Shown: positions 14,248 through 23,955, numbered from the stretch's first letter. The stretch is DNA of 47,621 bases from an uncultured Bacteroidota bacterium (GCA_902826165.1 CADEDV010000029.1:1-47621), one strand, 5' to 3'. Program-made: numbers and translations. Notes: a model not told the origin generated them from the letters alone.

Positions 14248-15855
14248 TTGAAAAAAGCCATCCTCTTTTTCATCCTGCCTGTTTGTTTCCAAACAGCCAT
14301 TGCTCAGCCGCTGAACGATACAACGGGAACATTAAAAGCCCAGAAAGAAAACATTATCAAGGAAAGTACGATTGTCAAGATCGAGAATCTTGGCGACCTG
14401 ATCAATACGAGACTATCTGAATTAAGACCCACTATTTCAGCAGATGGCAATATTCTTTTTTTTATCCGGGAGAACGATCCAAAGAATACAAAATACTATT
14501 CGGTAAGAAATTCGCAGGATATATGGTATGCCATCCGGGATGAATCCGGTAAATGGAGCGAAGCCTACCATATGGATTATCCCCTGAATACCTATCACTA
14601 CAATGCTGTATTCTGGATATCGCCTGACAATAACAGGATACTGATCAGGAATGCTTATATCAATGGTGACTATGTGGGCAATGGTGTCAGTATGAGTTCA
14701 CTGGATGATAAAGGTTATTGGAGTAAGCCGGAAATGCTGAAAATAAAAAACTATGGCAAGTATGACCGGGGCCGGCAGAATGGTGCTACCATGGCGCATG
14801 ACGGGCAAACTTTATTGCTGTATATGACGGAAGAAAAAGCTGGCGTGAACAATGATATTTATGTTTGCTTCCTCCAAAAAGATGGCACCTGGTCAGAACC
14901 CAAAAGTTTAGGCAAGAAGATCAACCTGCCCAATTACGATGAGATGACACCTTACTTAGCTTCGGATGGTGTTACGTTATATTTCAGCAGTAACCGCCCC
15001 GGTGGATTAGGAGATAATGATATCTGGATGACCAAACGACTGGACAGTACCTGGCAAAAATGGAGCGATCCCACTAACCTGGGCAGCCCGATCAATACAA
15101 CGGACTGGGATGCGTTCTTTACATTAGATGCCGGTGGTGAATATGCTTACCTGACCAGTAGTTTTGAAAGTTATGGCGAGAGTGATATTGTCAGGGTGAA
15201 ATTATTGGAAATTGAACGTCCCGATCCTGTTGTATTAGTCAGCGGGAATGTGTACAATAAAAAAACCGGTAAGCCACTGAGTGCTTCTTTAGTGTATGAA
15301 ACTTTACCAGATGGCTCCACAGCCGGAAATGCCATATCAAACCCTGAGGACGGAGCCTTTAAGATCGTCTTGCCGTATGATAAGAACTACCTCATAAGAG
15401 CTACTGCCGATCATTTCTTTGCCCAATCAGAAAATCTTAGTCTCGATTCTCTGATCAAAGCGGGTTATAAAGAAATTCACAAAGACCTGTACCTTGTCCC
15501 CATTGAAGTAGGTCAAGTAGTGCGGTTGAATAATGTATTTTTTGATTTTGATAAATGGAGCTTACGTCCGGAATCATTTGTGGAACTGGACAGGGTGGTT
15601 AAATTGCTAGCCGAAAACCCTGCCATCGAAATTGAGCTGAGTGCACACACAGACAGCCGCGGATCGGATGATTATAATTTCAAACTGAGTGATAACCGGG
15701 CCAGGTCGGTGATGGAATATATTCTTTCCAAGGGCATTGAAGCCAGCCGGCTTACTTCACAAGGGTATGGCGAAAAGAGCCCGGTTGCTACGAATGATAC
15801 CGATGAAGGCCGCCAACTGAACCGCCGGGTTGAGTTCAAGATCATGAAGAACTAA
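14248..15855 (+). CDS. OmpA-family protein with PD40 propeller
   Basis: A 535-residue envelope protein starting with TTG at 14248, which places the signal peptide KKAILFFILPVCFQTAIA right behind the start. Residues about 50-325 contain PD40/WD40-like propeller blades (for example LYFSSNRPGGLGDNDIWM and NRILIRNAYINGDY). A carboxypeptidase-regulatory-like beta-sandwich follows (LVSGNVYNKKTGKPLSASL). Residues about 420-535 are an OmpA peptidoglycan-binding domain: VFFDFDKWSLRPESF, SAHTDSRGSDDYN, LSDNRARSV and a final NRRVEFKI. It should link the outer membrane to peptidoglycan while the propeller faces the periplasm. Such proteins are common in Bacteroidota, often next to PorP/SprF-like genes, which are absent here. 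It ends at a bidirectional terminator shared with the T9SS cargo gene. Confidence 0.93.
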   Translation: MKKAILFFILPVCFQTAIAQPLNDTTGTLKAQKENIIKESTIVKIENLGDLINTRLSELRPTISADGNILFFIRENDPKNTKYYSVRNSQDIWYAIRDESGKWSEAYHMDYPLNTYHYNAVFWISPDNNRILIRNAYINGDYVGNGVSMSSLDDKGYWSKPEMLKIKNYGKYDRGRQNGATMAHDGQTLLLYMTEEKAGVNNDIYVCFLQKDGTWSEPKSLGKKINLPNYDEMTPYLASDGVTLYFSSNRPGGLGDNDIWMTKRLDSTWQKWSDPTNLGSPINTTDWDAFFTLDAGGEYAYLTSSFESYGESDIVRVKLLEIERPDPVVLVSGNVYNKKTGKPLSASLVYETLPDGSTAGNAISNPEDGAFKIVLPYDKNYLIRATADHFFAQSENLSLDSLIKAGYKEIHKDLYLVPIEVGQVVRLNNVFFDFDKWSLRPESFVELDRVVKLLAENPAIEIELSAHTDSRGSDDYNFKLSDNRARSVMEYILSKGIEASRLTSQGYGEKSPVATNDTDEGRQLNRRVEFKIMKN

Positions 15856-15886
15856 CGCATATATAAAAAGAATTGCAGCCATAAAG

Positions 15887-15916
15887 AAAAATGGAGACCA
15901 ACTGGTCTCCATTTTT
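15887..15916. terminator. Bidirectional terminator between two convergent genes
   Basis: AAAAATGGAGACC (from 15887) pairs with GGTCTCCATTTTT (to 15916) around a very small loop. The A and T flanks give a T tract on either strand, so it can end both the OmpA gene and the T9SS cargo gene. Confidence 0.88.
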
Positions 15917-15941
15917 AGTAAAAGGATTATGATATCACTCT

Positions 15942-18884
15942 TTACTGTTTTACAATTCTCGTTCTTATTACTTTACTATTTTCATACACATCCATGAAGT
16001 AAACGCCATTCAGCAGGTAAGAGATATCTATACTATAGGATGTTCCTGAGATACTTGTTTTCTCAGCTACCAGTTGCCCTCCTGTATTCACGATCCTGAT
16101 CCTTGCATTCTTCATCTCTTTTCCGGCGACCAGGTTCAATTTACCAGTTGTTGGGTTCGGGTATACAGCGATCACATAACTGGCTTCATCCCTGCTGATC
16201 AGGATAATTCTGGAATACCAGGTTTTACCATCCAGGTCAACCTGTTTCAACCGGTAATAGCTGTTGGCTGGCAACAGGCCCCTGTCTGCATATTCATAAT
16301 ACTGCGGGATACTGGTGTTCCCGGCGGCATTAATAATAGCAATCTTGGTGAACTGCATCCCATTTTCACTTCGTTGTAATTCAAAATGGCTGCTGTTCAT
16401 TTCTGCACTGGTCACCCATTTCAATTGGTTTATTTCTTTTATTGCCTGGCCAGCGAAAGATTGTAAAGTGATGGGCAGGGTAATGTTTTGTTCAAAAGCT
16501 CCCAATTGCGGCGAAGCACTTCTGAAAACGCCTGCATAATCGGTATTGATACCCGTTCCTGTAATACCATCAAGAGCAATGCCGACAGCATAGGAAGTGG
16601 CAATATTATCACCCGGCTCTGCAAAAACAGGGTTTACAGACTGGCTCGCATTATCCATTCCCGGTATAATCGGTAATGTAGTAATGTTTGTATTATTATA
16701 ATTCCCCAGTACGGCCCCCTGGCCGCTAACAAAATAATCATTATAGCCCAGCGTAAGTTTGGTTGTACTGCCATAGTTAAAATAAGCAGCATAATGCTGG
16801 TTGGTACCACCTGCTGTTGATCTTTCATTCGTGAAAATATTATTCCGGATATCCCTTGTGTTATTGTTGGTCGCACTGTAAAATGCATACGACTTGTTAT
16901 TGCCGGATGCTACAGAACCGCCAATATAAACCGTATTGAAATAAAGATTTGTTGTATCAGCAGTGGAGCCGGTTTCATAAATCCCGTAAATAGTTGTATT
17001 AGCGGTATTAGTAAGACTGATCACATTATTGAAGAAGACAGAACTTCTCGCCTGTTTAACACCATACAGGTTTGCTGCCGTACTCCCCTGGTGAACTGAT
17101 AACCCCTGAATAAAATTTTTGGAAACGGAATTGCCTTTACCCGGACCTGCTTCATAATATAATCCGATAACACTGCCTTCAAAGGAAGGATAAGTATTAG
17201 CCAGGTTGTAGATATTATTACCCGTAACAGATTGTCCCGGAAAATCACTGATCTGTCTGATACCGGTGACGGAAGCATTAATCGTGGTATTGGCATTAGC
17301 ATTACCAATGGTCATATCCCGAATGGTGTTGTCAGCTATACTATTAACACCGCTAAGTGTGGCAATACCTGTGACTGATCCTTCTGCATTATTATTACTG
17401 TTCGTAGTTCCGTTTTTGAGGTTCATAACCGCATTACCACTGATTGTAACAGCTGCCGCATTGGATACACTGAAAATGCCGGTAACTTTTTGCGCAGCAA
17501 CCGGTGCTGACCAGGCCGCTTCGATACTATTGGGAATGCTGTTGCTTCCGATAAGATTATTACTGATCACAGTGGCACCGCTGTCGGAAAAGATAAAGTT
17601 ATAAATGCCGTGTATGTTCACATCACCATCCGTGCTGATACCGGCAATTTGGTTATTCCTGATATCAGCGTTGGCAGAAGCGCCTCCCATATTAAAGATA
17701 CCCGCAACCAGGGCTTCGGTGCTGTTATTGGTCACGGTGATAGACCCGGTTCCGTCTGCGGCCCCAATCGTATTATTGCTGATAGTACCGATGGTAACTT
17801 CACCTGTAATGACTACCAACCCATAAAACCCAAAATTGCCTGTGCCGGTATAATTGATACTACGGATCGTATTATTTTCAACAGTGCTTTCCGTGATCCC
17901 GCTGACATATATCCCGGTGAAAGCAAAAACAGGAGGGAAAAACTCATAGCCACCACTCGAACTATTCACAGTGTTGCCGCTGTTTATACGCAGTAACCCG
18001 GTATGATCAGCATTATTGCCACCGATAAAATTATTACTGATTGTAAAATTAACCCCGGTTTCCACATCAATAGCAATACCTGCATAGCGTACCGTTTCTA
18101 GCGGAACGAAATCCGTTGTCTCATAAAAATTATTACCGGTAATGGCCCAGGCCGTTGAAAAGTCACGGATATATAACCCGTTTGAAGTGAAGTGACGGTT
18201 GAAATAGTTGAACACATTGTTATTGGTAACAATATTACCACTGTTTGCTTTGCCCCAGGAGCCGAATGAATAAACAGCGTTCAACGGACGGTCGGTATCG
18301 GCAGCATTTGTGATATCATTATTATCAATCAGGTTATTATCGTTGCCGGTAGTTCCGTTGGTAGTACTAAAAAAGATAATTCCTCCTCCATCATCTGTTG
18401 TTGATCCCTTGATACTGCAATATTTAATCGTATTGCCAGTTGCATCGTTGATGAACCGAACTGTACAGTTACCTGCAGAGTCTGATTTTGCTGCATTACT
18501 GATGGATAGACTCTTAATGGCCCCGCCGCCATTCACCCTCCCATCAATAGTTATATTATCAGCACCATTCAGATCAATGAGCGGTGCTTCAAAATTTCCA
18601 CTAATACTTAAGTTGTTTGCTGACGGCTGTACTCTCACCGAAGCATAGTTAGATATATTATTATACCCGGTTTGATAAAGAATAGCCGACGCTGTTTCGA
18701 TGGTGCTTGCCGTAAGATTGATTACGATGTTGCCCCGGTGCGTACCGGCATTGATCGCATCAAAACTTTGTTTAAGGGTGGAATAATTACCGGTCGCGGT
18801 GCCTGCAGTGGCTGTTAGCGAGATTTGCGCATCCAGGGTGCAGCCCAGGCAAATAAATGCCAGGAGGATCAATTGGTTTTTCAT
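15942..18884 (-). CDS. Secreted parallel beta-helix protein with T9SS sorting domain
   Basis: A 980-residue protein. The signal peptide is MKNQLILLAFICLGCTLDAQ. Residues about 80-780 form a right-handed parallel beta-helix: repeated N-x-I/V-x-x-N turns such as NNLIDNNDITN, SGNIVTNNNVFNYF and ADIRNNQIAGIS, as in pectate-lyase-like and NosD-like folds. Residues about 800-890 are a fibronectin-like module (NQLKWVTSAEMNSSHFELQR). The last 75 residues are the type A C-terminal sorting domain (VYPNPTTGKLNLV ending NGVYFMDVYENSKVIRTRIVKQ), which directs export through the type IX system and attachment at the cell surface. No clear catalytic residues were seen; it may bind or cut polysaccharide or mediate adhesion. 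It is transcribed alone and ends at a shared terminator. Confidence 0.93.
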   Translation of the reverse strand: MKNQLILLAFICLGCTLDAQISLTATAGTATGNYSTLKQSFDAINAGTHRGNIVINLTASTIETASAILYQTGYNNISNYASVRVQPSANNLSISGNFEAPLIDLNGADNITIDGRVNGGGAIKSLSISNAAKSDSAGNCTVRFINDATGNTIKYCSIKGSTTDDGGGIIFFSTTNGTTGNDNNLIDNNDITNAADTDRPLNAVYSFGSWGKANSGNIVTNNNVFNYFNRHFTSNGLYIRDFSTAWAITGNNFYETTDFVPLETVRYAGIAIDVETGVNFTISNNFIGGNNADHTGLLRINSGNTVNSSSGGYEFFPPVFAFTGIYVSGITESTVENNTIRSINYTGTGNFGFYGLVVITGEVTIGTISNNTIGAADGTGSITVTNNSTEALVAGIFNMGGASANADIRNNQIAGISTDGDVNIHGIYNFIFSDSGATVISNNLIGSNSIPNSIEAAWSAPVAAQKVTGIFSVSNAAAVTISGNAVMNLKNGTTNSNNNAEGSVTGIATLSGVNSIADNTIRDMTIGNANANTTINASVTGIRQISDFPGQSVTGNNIYNLANTYPSFEGSVIGLYYEAGPGKGNSVSKNFIQGLSVHQGSTAANLYGVKQARSSVFFNNVISLTNTANTTIYGIYETGSTADTTNLYFNTVYIGGSVASGNNKSYAFYSATNNNTRDIRNNIFTNERSTAGGTNQHYAAYFNYGSTTKLTLGYNDYFVSGQGAVLGNYNNTNITTLPIIPGMDNASQSVNPVFAEPGDNIATSYAVGIALDGITGTGINTDYAGVFRSASPQLGAFEQNITLPITLQSFAGQAIKEINQLKWVTSAEMNSSHFELQRSENGMQFTKIAIINAAGNTSIPQYYEYADRGLLPANSYYRLKQVDLDGKTWYSRIILISRDEASYVIAVYPNPTTGKLNLVAGKEMKNARIRIVNTGGQLVAEKTSISGTSYSIDISYLLNGVYFMDVYENSKVIRTRIVKQ

Positions 18885-19066
18885 AAGGGGATTTTAAAAA
18901 CTGTTCACTACATGATCAACTTGCGTTCATCACTCTGTAAAATTATTATACCCAAAATCTATTCCAAAGTGACCTGTTACTGGGATATACTTAATTTGAA
19001 AAAATACTGCGGAAGATGTTGATGAGAATTAATTGTCAACAGTAATTTTCTTTATTACCGGCAGCA

Positions 19067-20050
19067 TTACACGTAAGCAATATCGTTAGCAGCAATGGTA
19101 AGGAATACAATATCACCCACGGAAAATCCCTGTTGATATGTTTTTACCAGCAGCTGTTGATGGCTTACACTTACTAATAGCAGGTAATAACTACCGAAGA
19201 AATTTATTTGCTGTATCGTTCCCGAAAGAGAAGTTAGGCCACTGGATGAGAGGAGAATTTGTTCCGGACGTACCAGTGCTTTTTTGCTGTGTGTAGTTTG
19301 CCCGGGCAATGTGAATAAACTTGCGGACAGTGGGCTGTCAATAACAGTAAAATTACCAAAGAGCCCGGCGCAATATTCATTGACGGGTTGTTTATAAATG
19401 GACTCCGGGGCTCCTTCCTGGATAATTGCCCCATCTTTCATCACGATAATATGATCGGCCCAGGAAAGAATATCCGCCGGGTCATGCGAGACCATAATAC
19501 AGGTGATACTTAATTGCTCACTAATATCCTGTATCACGGACTTGATTGTTCTTTTATGAATGGCATCCAGGTTGGAGAACGGTTCATCCAGTATTAAGAG
19601 TTTGGGAGAAGTGATCAGTAACCTGGCTAAAGCGATACGTTGTTTTTCTCCACCGGAAAGCTGGTCGGTTCTCCGGTCCACTAAATGTTCGATCTGGCAA
19701 ACCCTGTAAAGTGCAGCCGCTTGATCAGCAGGTAACTCATTCGCATAACTGAGTAGCTCATGTACCCAATAATTATTCCGCAGCTCAAAATGCTGGCTCA
19801 GGTAGGCAATACCCGGATGGCCGGGTAATAATTTATCAGCAGGCCCAATTACGTTGGTATTATCAAAGATGATCTCACCTGCATCCGGTTGAACCAAACC
19901 GGCGATCATTTTTAGTAAGGTTGTTTTCCCGGAACCTGTTTCGCCGGCAATGGCGATCTTCTGCAAAGGCTGTTGGGAGAAGCTGATCTCTTTTACCACA
20001 AAAGAATCCTTCCCTTTCTTACTTATTCCAGATACCTGCAACAAAGCCAT
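19067..20050 (-). CDS. ABC transporter ATP-binding protein, orphan
   Basis: A 327-residue ABC ATPase. I place the start at ATG 20050 because the upstream 17 codons are not ABC-like and abut the stop of the cyclase gene. Walker A is GETGSGKTTLLKM, the signature is LSGGEKQRIALARLL, and Walker B is LLILDEPFSNLD, followed by the H-loop VSHDPADILSWAD. The C-terminal third is a TOBE-type regulatory beta-domain (ALVRPEQILLSSSGLTSL, GTIQQINFFGSYYLLLVS). This layout belongs to importers of ferric iron, polyamine, sugar or molybdate/nitrate type. No permease or substrate-binding gene is adjacent, so its membrane partners must be elsewhere. It lies 54 nt behind the nucleotide cyclase gene and may share its transcript. 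Confidence 0.9.
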   Translation of the reverse strand: MALLQVSGISKKGKDSFVVKEISFSQQPLQKIAIAGETGSGKTTLLKMIAGLVQPDAGEIIFDNTNVIGPADKLLPGHPGIAYLSQHFELRNNYWVHELLSYANELPADQAAALYRVCQIEHLVDRRTDQLSGGEKQRIALARLLITSPKLLILDEPFSNLDAIHKRTIKSVIQDISEQLSITCIMVSHDPADILSWADHIIVMKDGAIIQEGAPESIYKQPVNEYCAGLFGNFTVIDSPLSASLFTLPGQTTHSKKALVRPEQILLSSSGLTSLSGTIQQINFFGSYYLLLVSVSHQQLLVKTYQQGFSVGDIVFLTIAANDIAYV

Positions 20051-20104
20051 GCCCGAAAATAAAGGATAGAATGCAGATAGCAAGTATGCCTGCAGATTCA
20101 AAAT

Positions 20105-22033
20105 TTAAAAGTTGACCAGTAACCTGATCTTGCGGGTGGTGAGTGCCATGCTCAGGTACTTGATATTTAAAAACCCATAATCCCTGATCAGTAATAAGGT
20201 TATTGCAGTGTCTTTTAGTGCAATGGCATTATTGAAACATTCGAGTGCTTTTTCCCTTGCACCGGCATAAGCATAGTCGATCCCCATCCATAACTGGGAA
20301 ATATATTCACTCCTGTTCTTCAGATCAGCATAATAGGCATCCACTCTTTTCTCCAGCAACGACGAATCATTATCGTGATAGAACCTGACAAGCCCGTGAT
20401 CTACTCCCCGTTCAGCAGCAGCAATGGCCTCTGCCTTATCATTGAATGACCAGAACAAACGGGACAATTCAGCATATCTTTTTCTAAGCAGTTCAGGACT
20501 ATGCGCCGCTTTCTCGATCAGTTTATGTTGTAGTTGAATGGCTTCTTCTTTGTTATTATTATTCGCCAGGGTTTTGATCTGGTTGGCCACGAGATAATCC
20601 CACATCGGGTTCACTTCATTGCCCTGTTTGTATATTTTTAATGCTTCTTCCCGTTCTCCTTTTGCTTCAAGTAATATGGCGAACCAGAGATAGACATTGG
20701 ATTGATTGGCATTTAACCCAATTGCCCTTCTGTAAGTGATCTCAGCAGCATGCCAGTCGAACGACTGGTGATACCAGTAACCTAATGAAGCATGTGTTTC
20801 GCCGGAAGACGGATCTAATGACAAAGCGGTATCGATATTCTTTTTAGCCAGCCATAACATCTCTACCGGGTCTTCATAACCACGGAAGGAAGAAAGCAGG
20901 TAAGTATCTGCCAAACCCGAATACGCATTGGCAAATGCTTTGTCCTTATTAACCGACTGTTGAAAAAGTTCTCTTGCCAGCAGGATATCCGCCTTATTTC
21001 TTTTTTCGACCAGTAATCTTCCCCGCAGGTAAAATTCATAGGCCTGCAGGCTGGTCGTGGGCACATGATCCAGTTGCTGTGTTTCGTTCCTGGTCAATTT
21101 TGTATTCAGTACGGAAGCTATGGCCACCGCCACTTCCCGCTGGATGGAGAAAATATCATTGACAGGCCGGTCATACGATTCCGCCCACATATGTTCATCG
21201 GTAAGAGCATTGATGAGCTGGGCGGTGATGCGTACCTGTTCACCGGAACGCTGCACACTTCCTTCTATGATCAAAGCAACTCCCAGTTCATTCCCGATAT
21301 CTTTAACCGACTTGGGTGATGTTTTATACTGCATCACGGAAGTGCGGGATATCACTTTATAGGATTTGATCTTTGAAAGTTGTGTAATGATATCCTCGGT
21401 TAGTCCGTCACTGAAATATTCCTGTTCAGCATCACTGCTCAGGTTGGAAAAAGGCAATACGGCAATACTGTTCTCATGAATGATACGGCTGACCGGCATA
21501 TCATTCATATCGGAAATAAAGTGCGGTTGACTGTTCTCCGTCAGTATTTCATATATCCTGACAGGTACTTTTACATTCTTCAGTTTTTCTTCCCGCAGGA
21601 ATACAGAATCAAGATCTTTTTTGTTGGCAATGTTCCGGTACACCATTTCAGAGATATAGATACCACCGGGAGGGGCCAATGCCTGTATCCGGGATGCAAT
21701 ATTCACCACATCGCCAAACACATTACCGCTATTGAGCAATACATCACCCATATGGATACCAATACGGACAGGCACCTGGGGTTCATCAGCAAAATCAGCC
21801 TGCAACAATTTGGCAAATTCCGCGGCATCGGTAGAACTGTTGAAGAGTACAAGGCAACCATCACCATAAAACTGGATGATATTCCCATTCAGCTCATCAG
21901 CGATCACATGGATTACCTGCCTGAAACGGTTGATCTTTTCAAGTGCCATGCTCTCGTCTTCCTGCATCATGGCGGTATAGCCCACGATATCAGCAAAGAG
22001 GATAGCGGCTAACTGGTGAGAATTTTCGGGCAT
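20105..22033 (-). CDS. Class III nucleotide cyclase with TolB-like and TPR regions
   Basis: A 642-residue soluble protein. The start ATG 22033 is preferred because a -7 element at 22052-22059 lies just before it, inside the longer frame. Residues 6-165 are a class III cyclase domain (HQLAAILFADIVGYTAMM with metal Asp 15; FYGDGCLVLF with Asp 58; NIASRIQAL with N111 and R115 of the transition-state pair). This suggests cAMP or cGMP synthesis. Residues about 187-310 resemble the FlgO/TolB-like domain (SIAVLPFSNLSSDAEQEYFS, VIEGSVQRSGEQVRI). The rest is TPR helices. The order cyclase-TolB-like-TPR is known from many proteobacterial and Bacteroidota proteins. No transmembrane segment separates the domains. 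An orphan ABC ATPase lies 54 nt downstream. Confidence 0.9.
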   Translation of the reverse strand: MPENSHQLAAILFADIVGYTAMMQEDESMALEKINRFRQVIHVIADELNGNIIQFYGDGCLVLFNSSTDAAEFAKLLQADFADEPQVPVRIGIHMGDVLLNSGNVFGDVVNIASRIQALAPPGGIYISEMVYRNIANKKDLDSVFLREEKLKNVKVPVRIYEILTENSQPHFISDMNDMPVSRIIHENSIAVLPFSNLSSDAEQEYFSDGLTEDIITQLSKIKSYKVISRTSVMQYKTSPKSVKDIGNELGVALIIEGSVQRSGEQVRITAQLINALTDEHMWAESYDRPVNDIFSIQREVAVAIASVLNTKLTRNETQQLDHVPTTSLQAYEFYLRGRLLVEKRNKADILLARELFQQSVNKDKAFANAYSGLADTYLLSSFRGYEDPVEMLWLAKKNIDTALSLDPSSGETHASLGYWYHQSFDWHAAEITYRRAIGLNANQSNVYLWFAILLEAKGEREEALKIYKQGNEVNPMWDYLVANQIKTLANNNNKEEAIQLQHKLIEKAAHSPELLRKRYAELSRLFWSFNDKAEAIAAAERGVDHGLVRFYHDNDSSLLEKRVDAYYADLKNRSEYISQLWMGIDYAYAGAREKALECFNNAIALKDTAITLLLIRDYGFLNIKYLSMALTTRKIRLLVNF

Positions 22034-22051
22034 TGGTTGAAATTGGTGCGG

Positions 22052-22059
22052 CAAATTTA
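22052..22059 (-). promoter_or_regulatory. -7 element for the cyclase gene
   Basis: CAAATTTA on the plus strand is TAAATTTG on the minus strand, an exact TAnnTTTG. It lies about 20 nt before ATG 22033 and supports that start codon. No -33 TTTG is found at the usual distance. Confidence 0.6.
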
Positions 22060-22176
22060 TGAAAAAGCCCGTTGTATCAGCTTGAAATGCTTTGATTTGC
22101 CGGTTAACGGGCACCACAACTGACAGGATGCAGCAAGGTAGCGGCCTCCGGCGGTATAAAGAAAATAATTACCCGC

Positions 22177-23319
22177 CTATTTTGGGGCATTCACCAGTTT
22201 GAAATAGCTGGCCTGGAACCGGCCGTTTACAATTTCCCCCTGTACTTCGGCTTTCCGTACCGCTTCACAAAAACCATCTTTGGCATGTGCATCCCCATGG
22301 TCATCAATGGAAGTGCCTTCAACAAACCAGGCTTTGCCATCCATACGAACAGCCAGGTCACAGCCTTTACCGGGCAATTTGAACTGGCATTCGCCGCAGG
22401 CCGCTTCCACCAGCAGTACAGGTTTTGAAGGATCTTTTTTACTCACATCAGGCTTAGCGGCCTGTGATTTGAAAAAATTCCATGCATAGAGATAAACATC
22501 TATATCACCGGGATAATCATGTTTACCGCCAACCACTTTCAGCAATGTTACAGAAGGCCTCCCGGTGGAATTATAACGATACTCTTCAATTATTTTCTGA
22601 TCGGCAGGATCTGCGTCCGGCAAAACTGTTTTAACGGGTTCACCCGTATAACCAGCCAGTGATGACCAGTAATAAAAACTCTTTTCCGTGCTGCGCACCA
22701 CCCCGTAGCTGCTGTTATTGACAAACATCTCTCCTCCATTATACGGGTTCACATTATCAGCTGTACCATTAATAATAAGTACGGGCAGGGGTTTGCCGGT
22801 AAAAATACAATCGGATGATGCGGAATCGGGCATATTAGCAACAATAGCAGCAATGGCCCTGATCTCACCCGGCATGGTAAGCCCGAGTTTATAGGCCATA
22901 TGCCCACCGCCTGAGAAACCGGCAGCAAAAACCTTTTCTTTATTGATATTGTACTTTAACCCGAAGTAGCTGATCATCTCATGAAAGAAAGCATTGTCAT
23001 TAATATTCTCCTTATTTGCATCGGAATCAGCATACTTACGGCATTCGTTCCAGTAGTTCTTATACCCATCCGGGTACACGATCAGCAGGTTTTCATTGGT
23101 TGCAATAGCTTCCAGTTTTTTTGTTGCACCCATCATCCGTTTGCCGTTGCCACCGGAACCATGCATGGCAAAGAGCAGGCTGCGGTCTCCTGTACCTGCT
23201 GCAGGTTTATTAAAATGAAAAAGGCGGTAATGCCCTTCAATTAATAGGGAGTCGATTATTACCTGGCTGCCTGCAATGAGGTTGATCAGTAAGAAGAAGG
23301 AAAAAATGGTCAGTTTCAT
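22177..23319 (-). CDS. PHB-depolymerase-family esterase fused to a DUF6370-like domain
   Basis: A 380-residue exported protein (signal peptide MKLTIFSFFLLINLIAGSQ). Residues about 30-285 are an alpha/beta hydrolase of the poly(3-hydroxybutyrate) depolymerase/LpqC family: LLFAMHGSGGNGKRM (oxyanion region), nucleophile S136 in GFSGGG, VYPDGYKNYW and a late GGKHDYPG with the catalytic His. The substrate is probably a short ester such as a feruloyl or hydroxyalkanoate ester. After a polar linker, residues about 302-378 form a second domain with ACGECQF, GKGCDLAVRMDGKAWFVEGT, DDHGDAHAKDGFC and KAEVQGEIV, which I recall as DUF6370, a small Cys-containing Bacteroidota domain normally found alone. 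Its four Cys and three His could bind metal. Confidence 0.85.
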   Translation of the reverse strand: MKLTIFSFFLLINLIAGSQVIIDSLLIEGHYRLFHFNKPAAGTGDRSLLFAMHGSGGNGKRMMGATKKLEAIATNENLLIVYPDGYKNYWNECRKYADSDANKENINDNAFFHEMISYFGLKYNINKEKVFAAGFSGGGHMAYKLGLTMPGEIRAIAAIVANMPDSASSDCIFTGKPLPVLIINGTADNVNPYNGGEMFVNNSSYGVVRSTEKSFYYWSSLAGYTGEPVKTVLPDADPADQKIIEEYRYNSTGRPSVTLLKVVGGKHDYPGDIDVYLYAWNFFKSQAAKPDVSKKDPSKPVLLVEAACGECQFKLPGKGCDLAVRMDGKAWFVEGTSIDDHGDAHAKDGFCEAVRKAEVQGEIVNGRFQASYFKLVNAPK

Positions 23320-23372
23320 TATGTACTATTAATTTAAAACCTGAATATCAATAAAGGTACCGGGTTATCTGT

Positions 23373-23822
23373 TCACAATTGCATTTCTAATATCGGGAAT
23401 GGCTTTCCCAGGCTATCCAGCGCCTGCCGGTTCATGATATGAAATCCCATTTTTTGGTAGAAGCCAACAGCCTGTTCATTTTGCTCATTCACATCCACTT
23501 TATATGCCTCAAACTCCCGTATGCAGTATTCAGTCAGTTTACGGCCAATACCCTGCCCCCTGTTGTCGGGGTTAATGAATAACATTTCTATCTTTTGTTC
23601 GGCCACACCTGCAAAACCTTTTATGGTTCCGTGTTCATCACAAAAAATGAATAACGGAACATGGGGTAATATTGATGGCAATAAAAGTTTGATCTCCTGC
23701 AGGTAATCTTCTGGTAAGAAATGATGGGTAGCCCTGACTGATAATTCCCATGTTTCGATAATACCCGGGTAATCCTTTTCTGTGGCTGTTCTTATTCCGG
23801 TTGTTGTAACAGCATGTTTCAT
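23373..23822 (-). CDS. GNAT-family N-acetyltransferase (149 aa)
   Basis: A single GNAT domain. The substrate half begins IRTATEKDYPGIIETWELSVRATHHFL; the acetyl-CoA-binding motif is FINPDNRGQGIGRKLTEYC (R-G-Q-G-I-G), followed by VNEQNEQAVGFYQKMGF. This layout is close to the YjaB/PanZ-like acetyltransferases of unknown acceptor. There is no signal peptide. It lies 53 nt from the preceding minus-strand gene's end, so a shared transcript is uncertain. An exact -7 match at 23827-23834 is too close to the ATG for a normal leader and is not counted. Confidence 0.88.
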   Translation of the reverse strand: MKHAVTTTGIRTATEKDYPGIIETWELSVRATHHFLPEDYLQEIKLLLPSILPHVPLFIFCDEHGTIKGFAGVAEQKIEMLFINPDNRGQGIGRKLTEYCIREFEAYKVDVNEQNEQAVGFYQKMGFHIMNRQALDSLGKPFPILEMQL

Positions 23823-23947
23823 ACTTCAAAAATAAATAAGACACGGATATCTTATACGATCCTTCAAAAATCCTGTTTTATGTCATAGCCGGGTATGATT
23901 TAGATGCTTAAGTGATAATGGTCACATAAGCCGGATTTTGCCCAAAA

Positions 23948-23955
23948 TAGTTTTG
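23948..23955 (+). promoter_or_regulatory. -7 element of the FadL-like gene
   Basis: TAGTTTTG matches TAnnTTTG exactly and lies 45 nt before ATG 24001. It supports the start at 24001 over the in-frame upstream start at 23938. No -33 TTTG at the standard spacing was found. Confidence 0.55.

Noticed and set aside
16074-18648. Several plus-strand open frames inside the T9SS cargo gene
   Set aside because: They are shadows of a low-complexity, Asn/Thr-rich gene on the opposite strand; composition does not look like protein.
23827-23834. CAAAAATA, an exact minus-strand -7 match before the GNAT gene
   Set aside because: It is so close to the ATG that the transcript would have almost no leader; the A-rich context makes a chance match likely.
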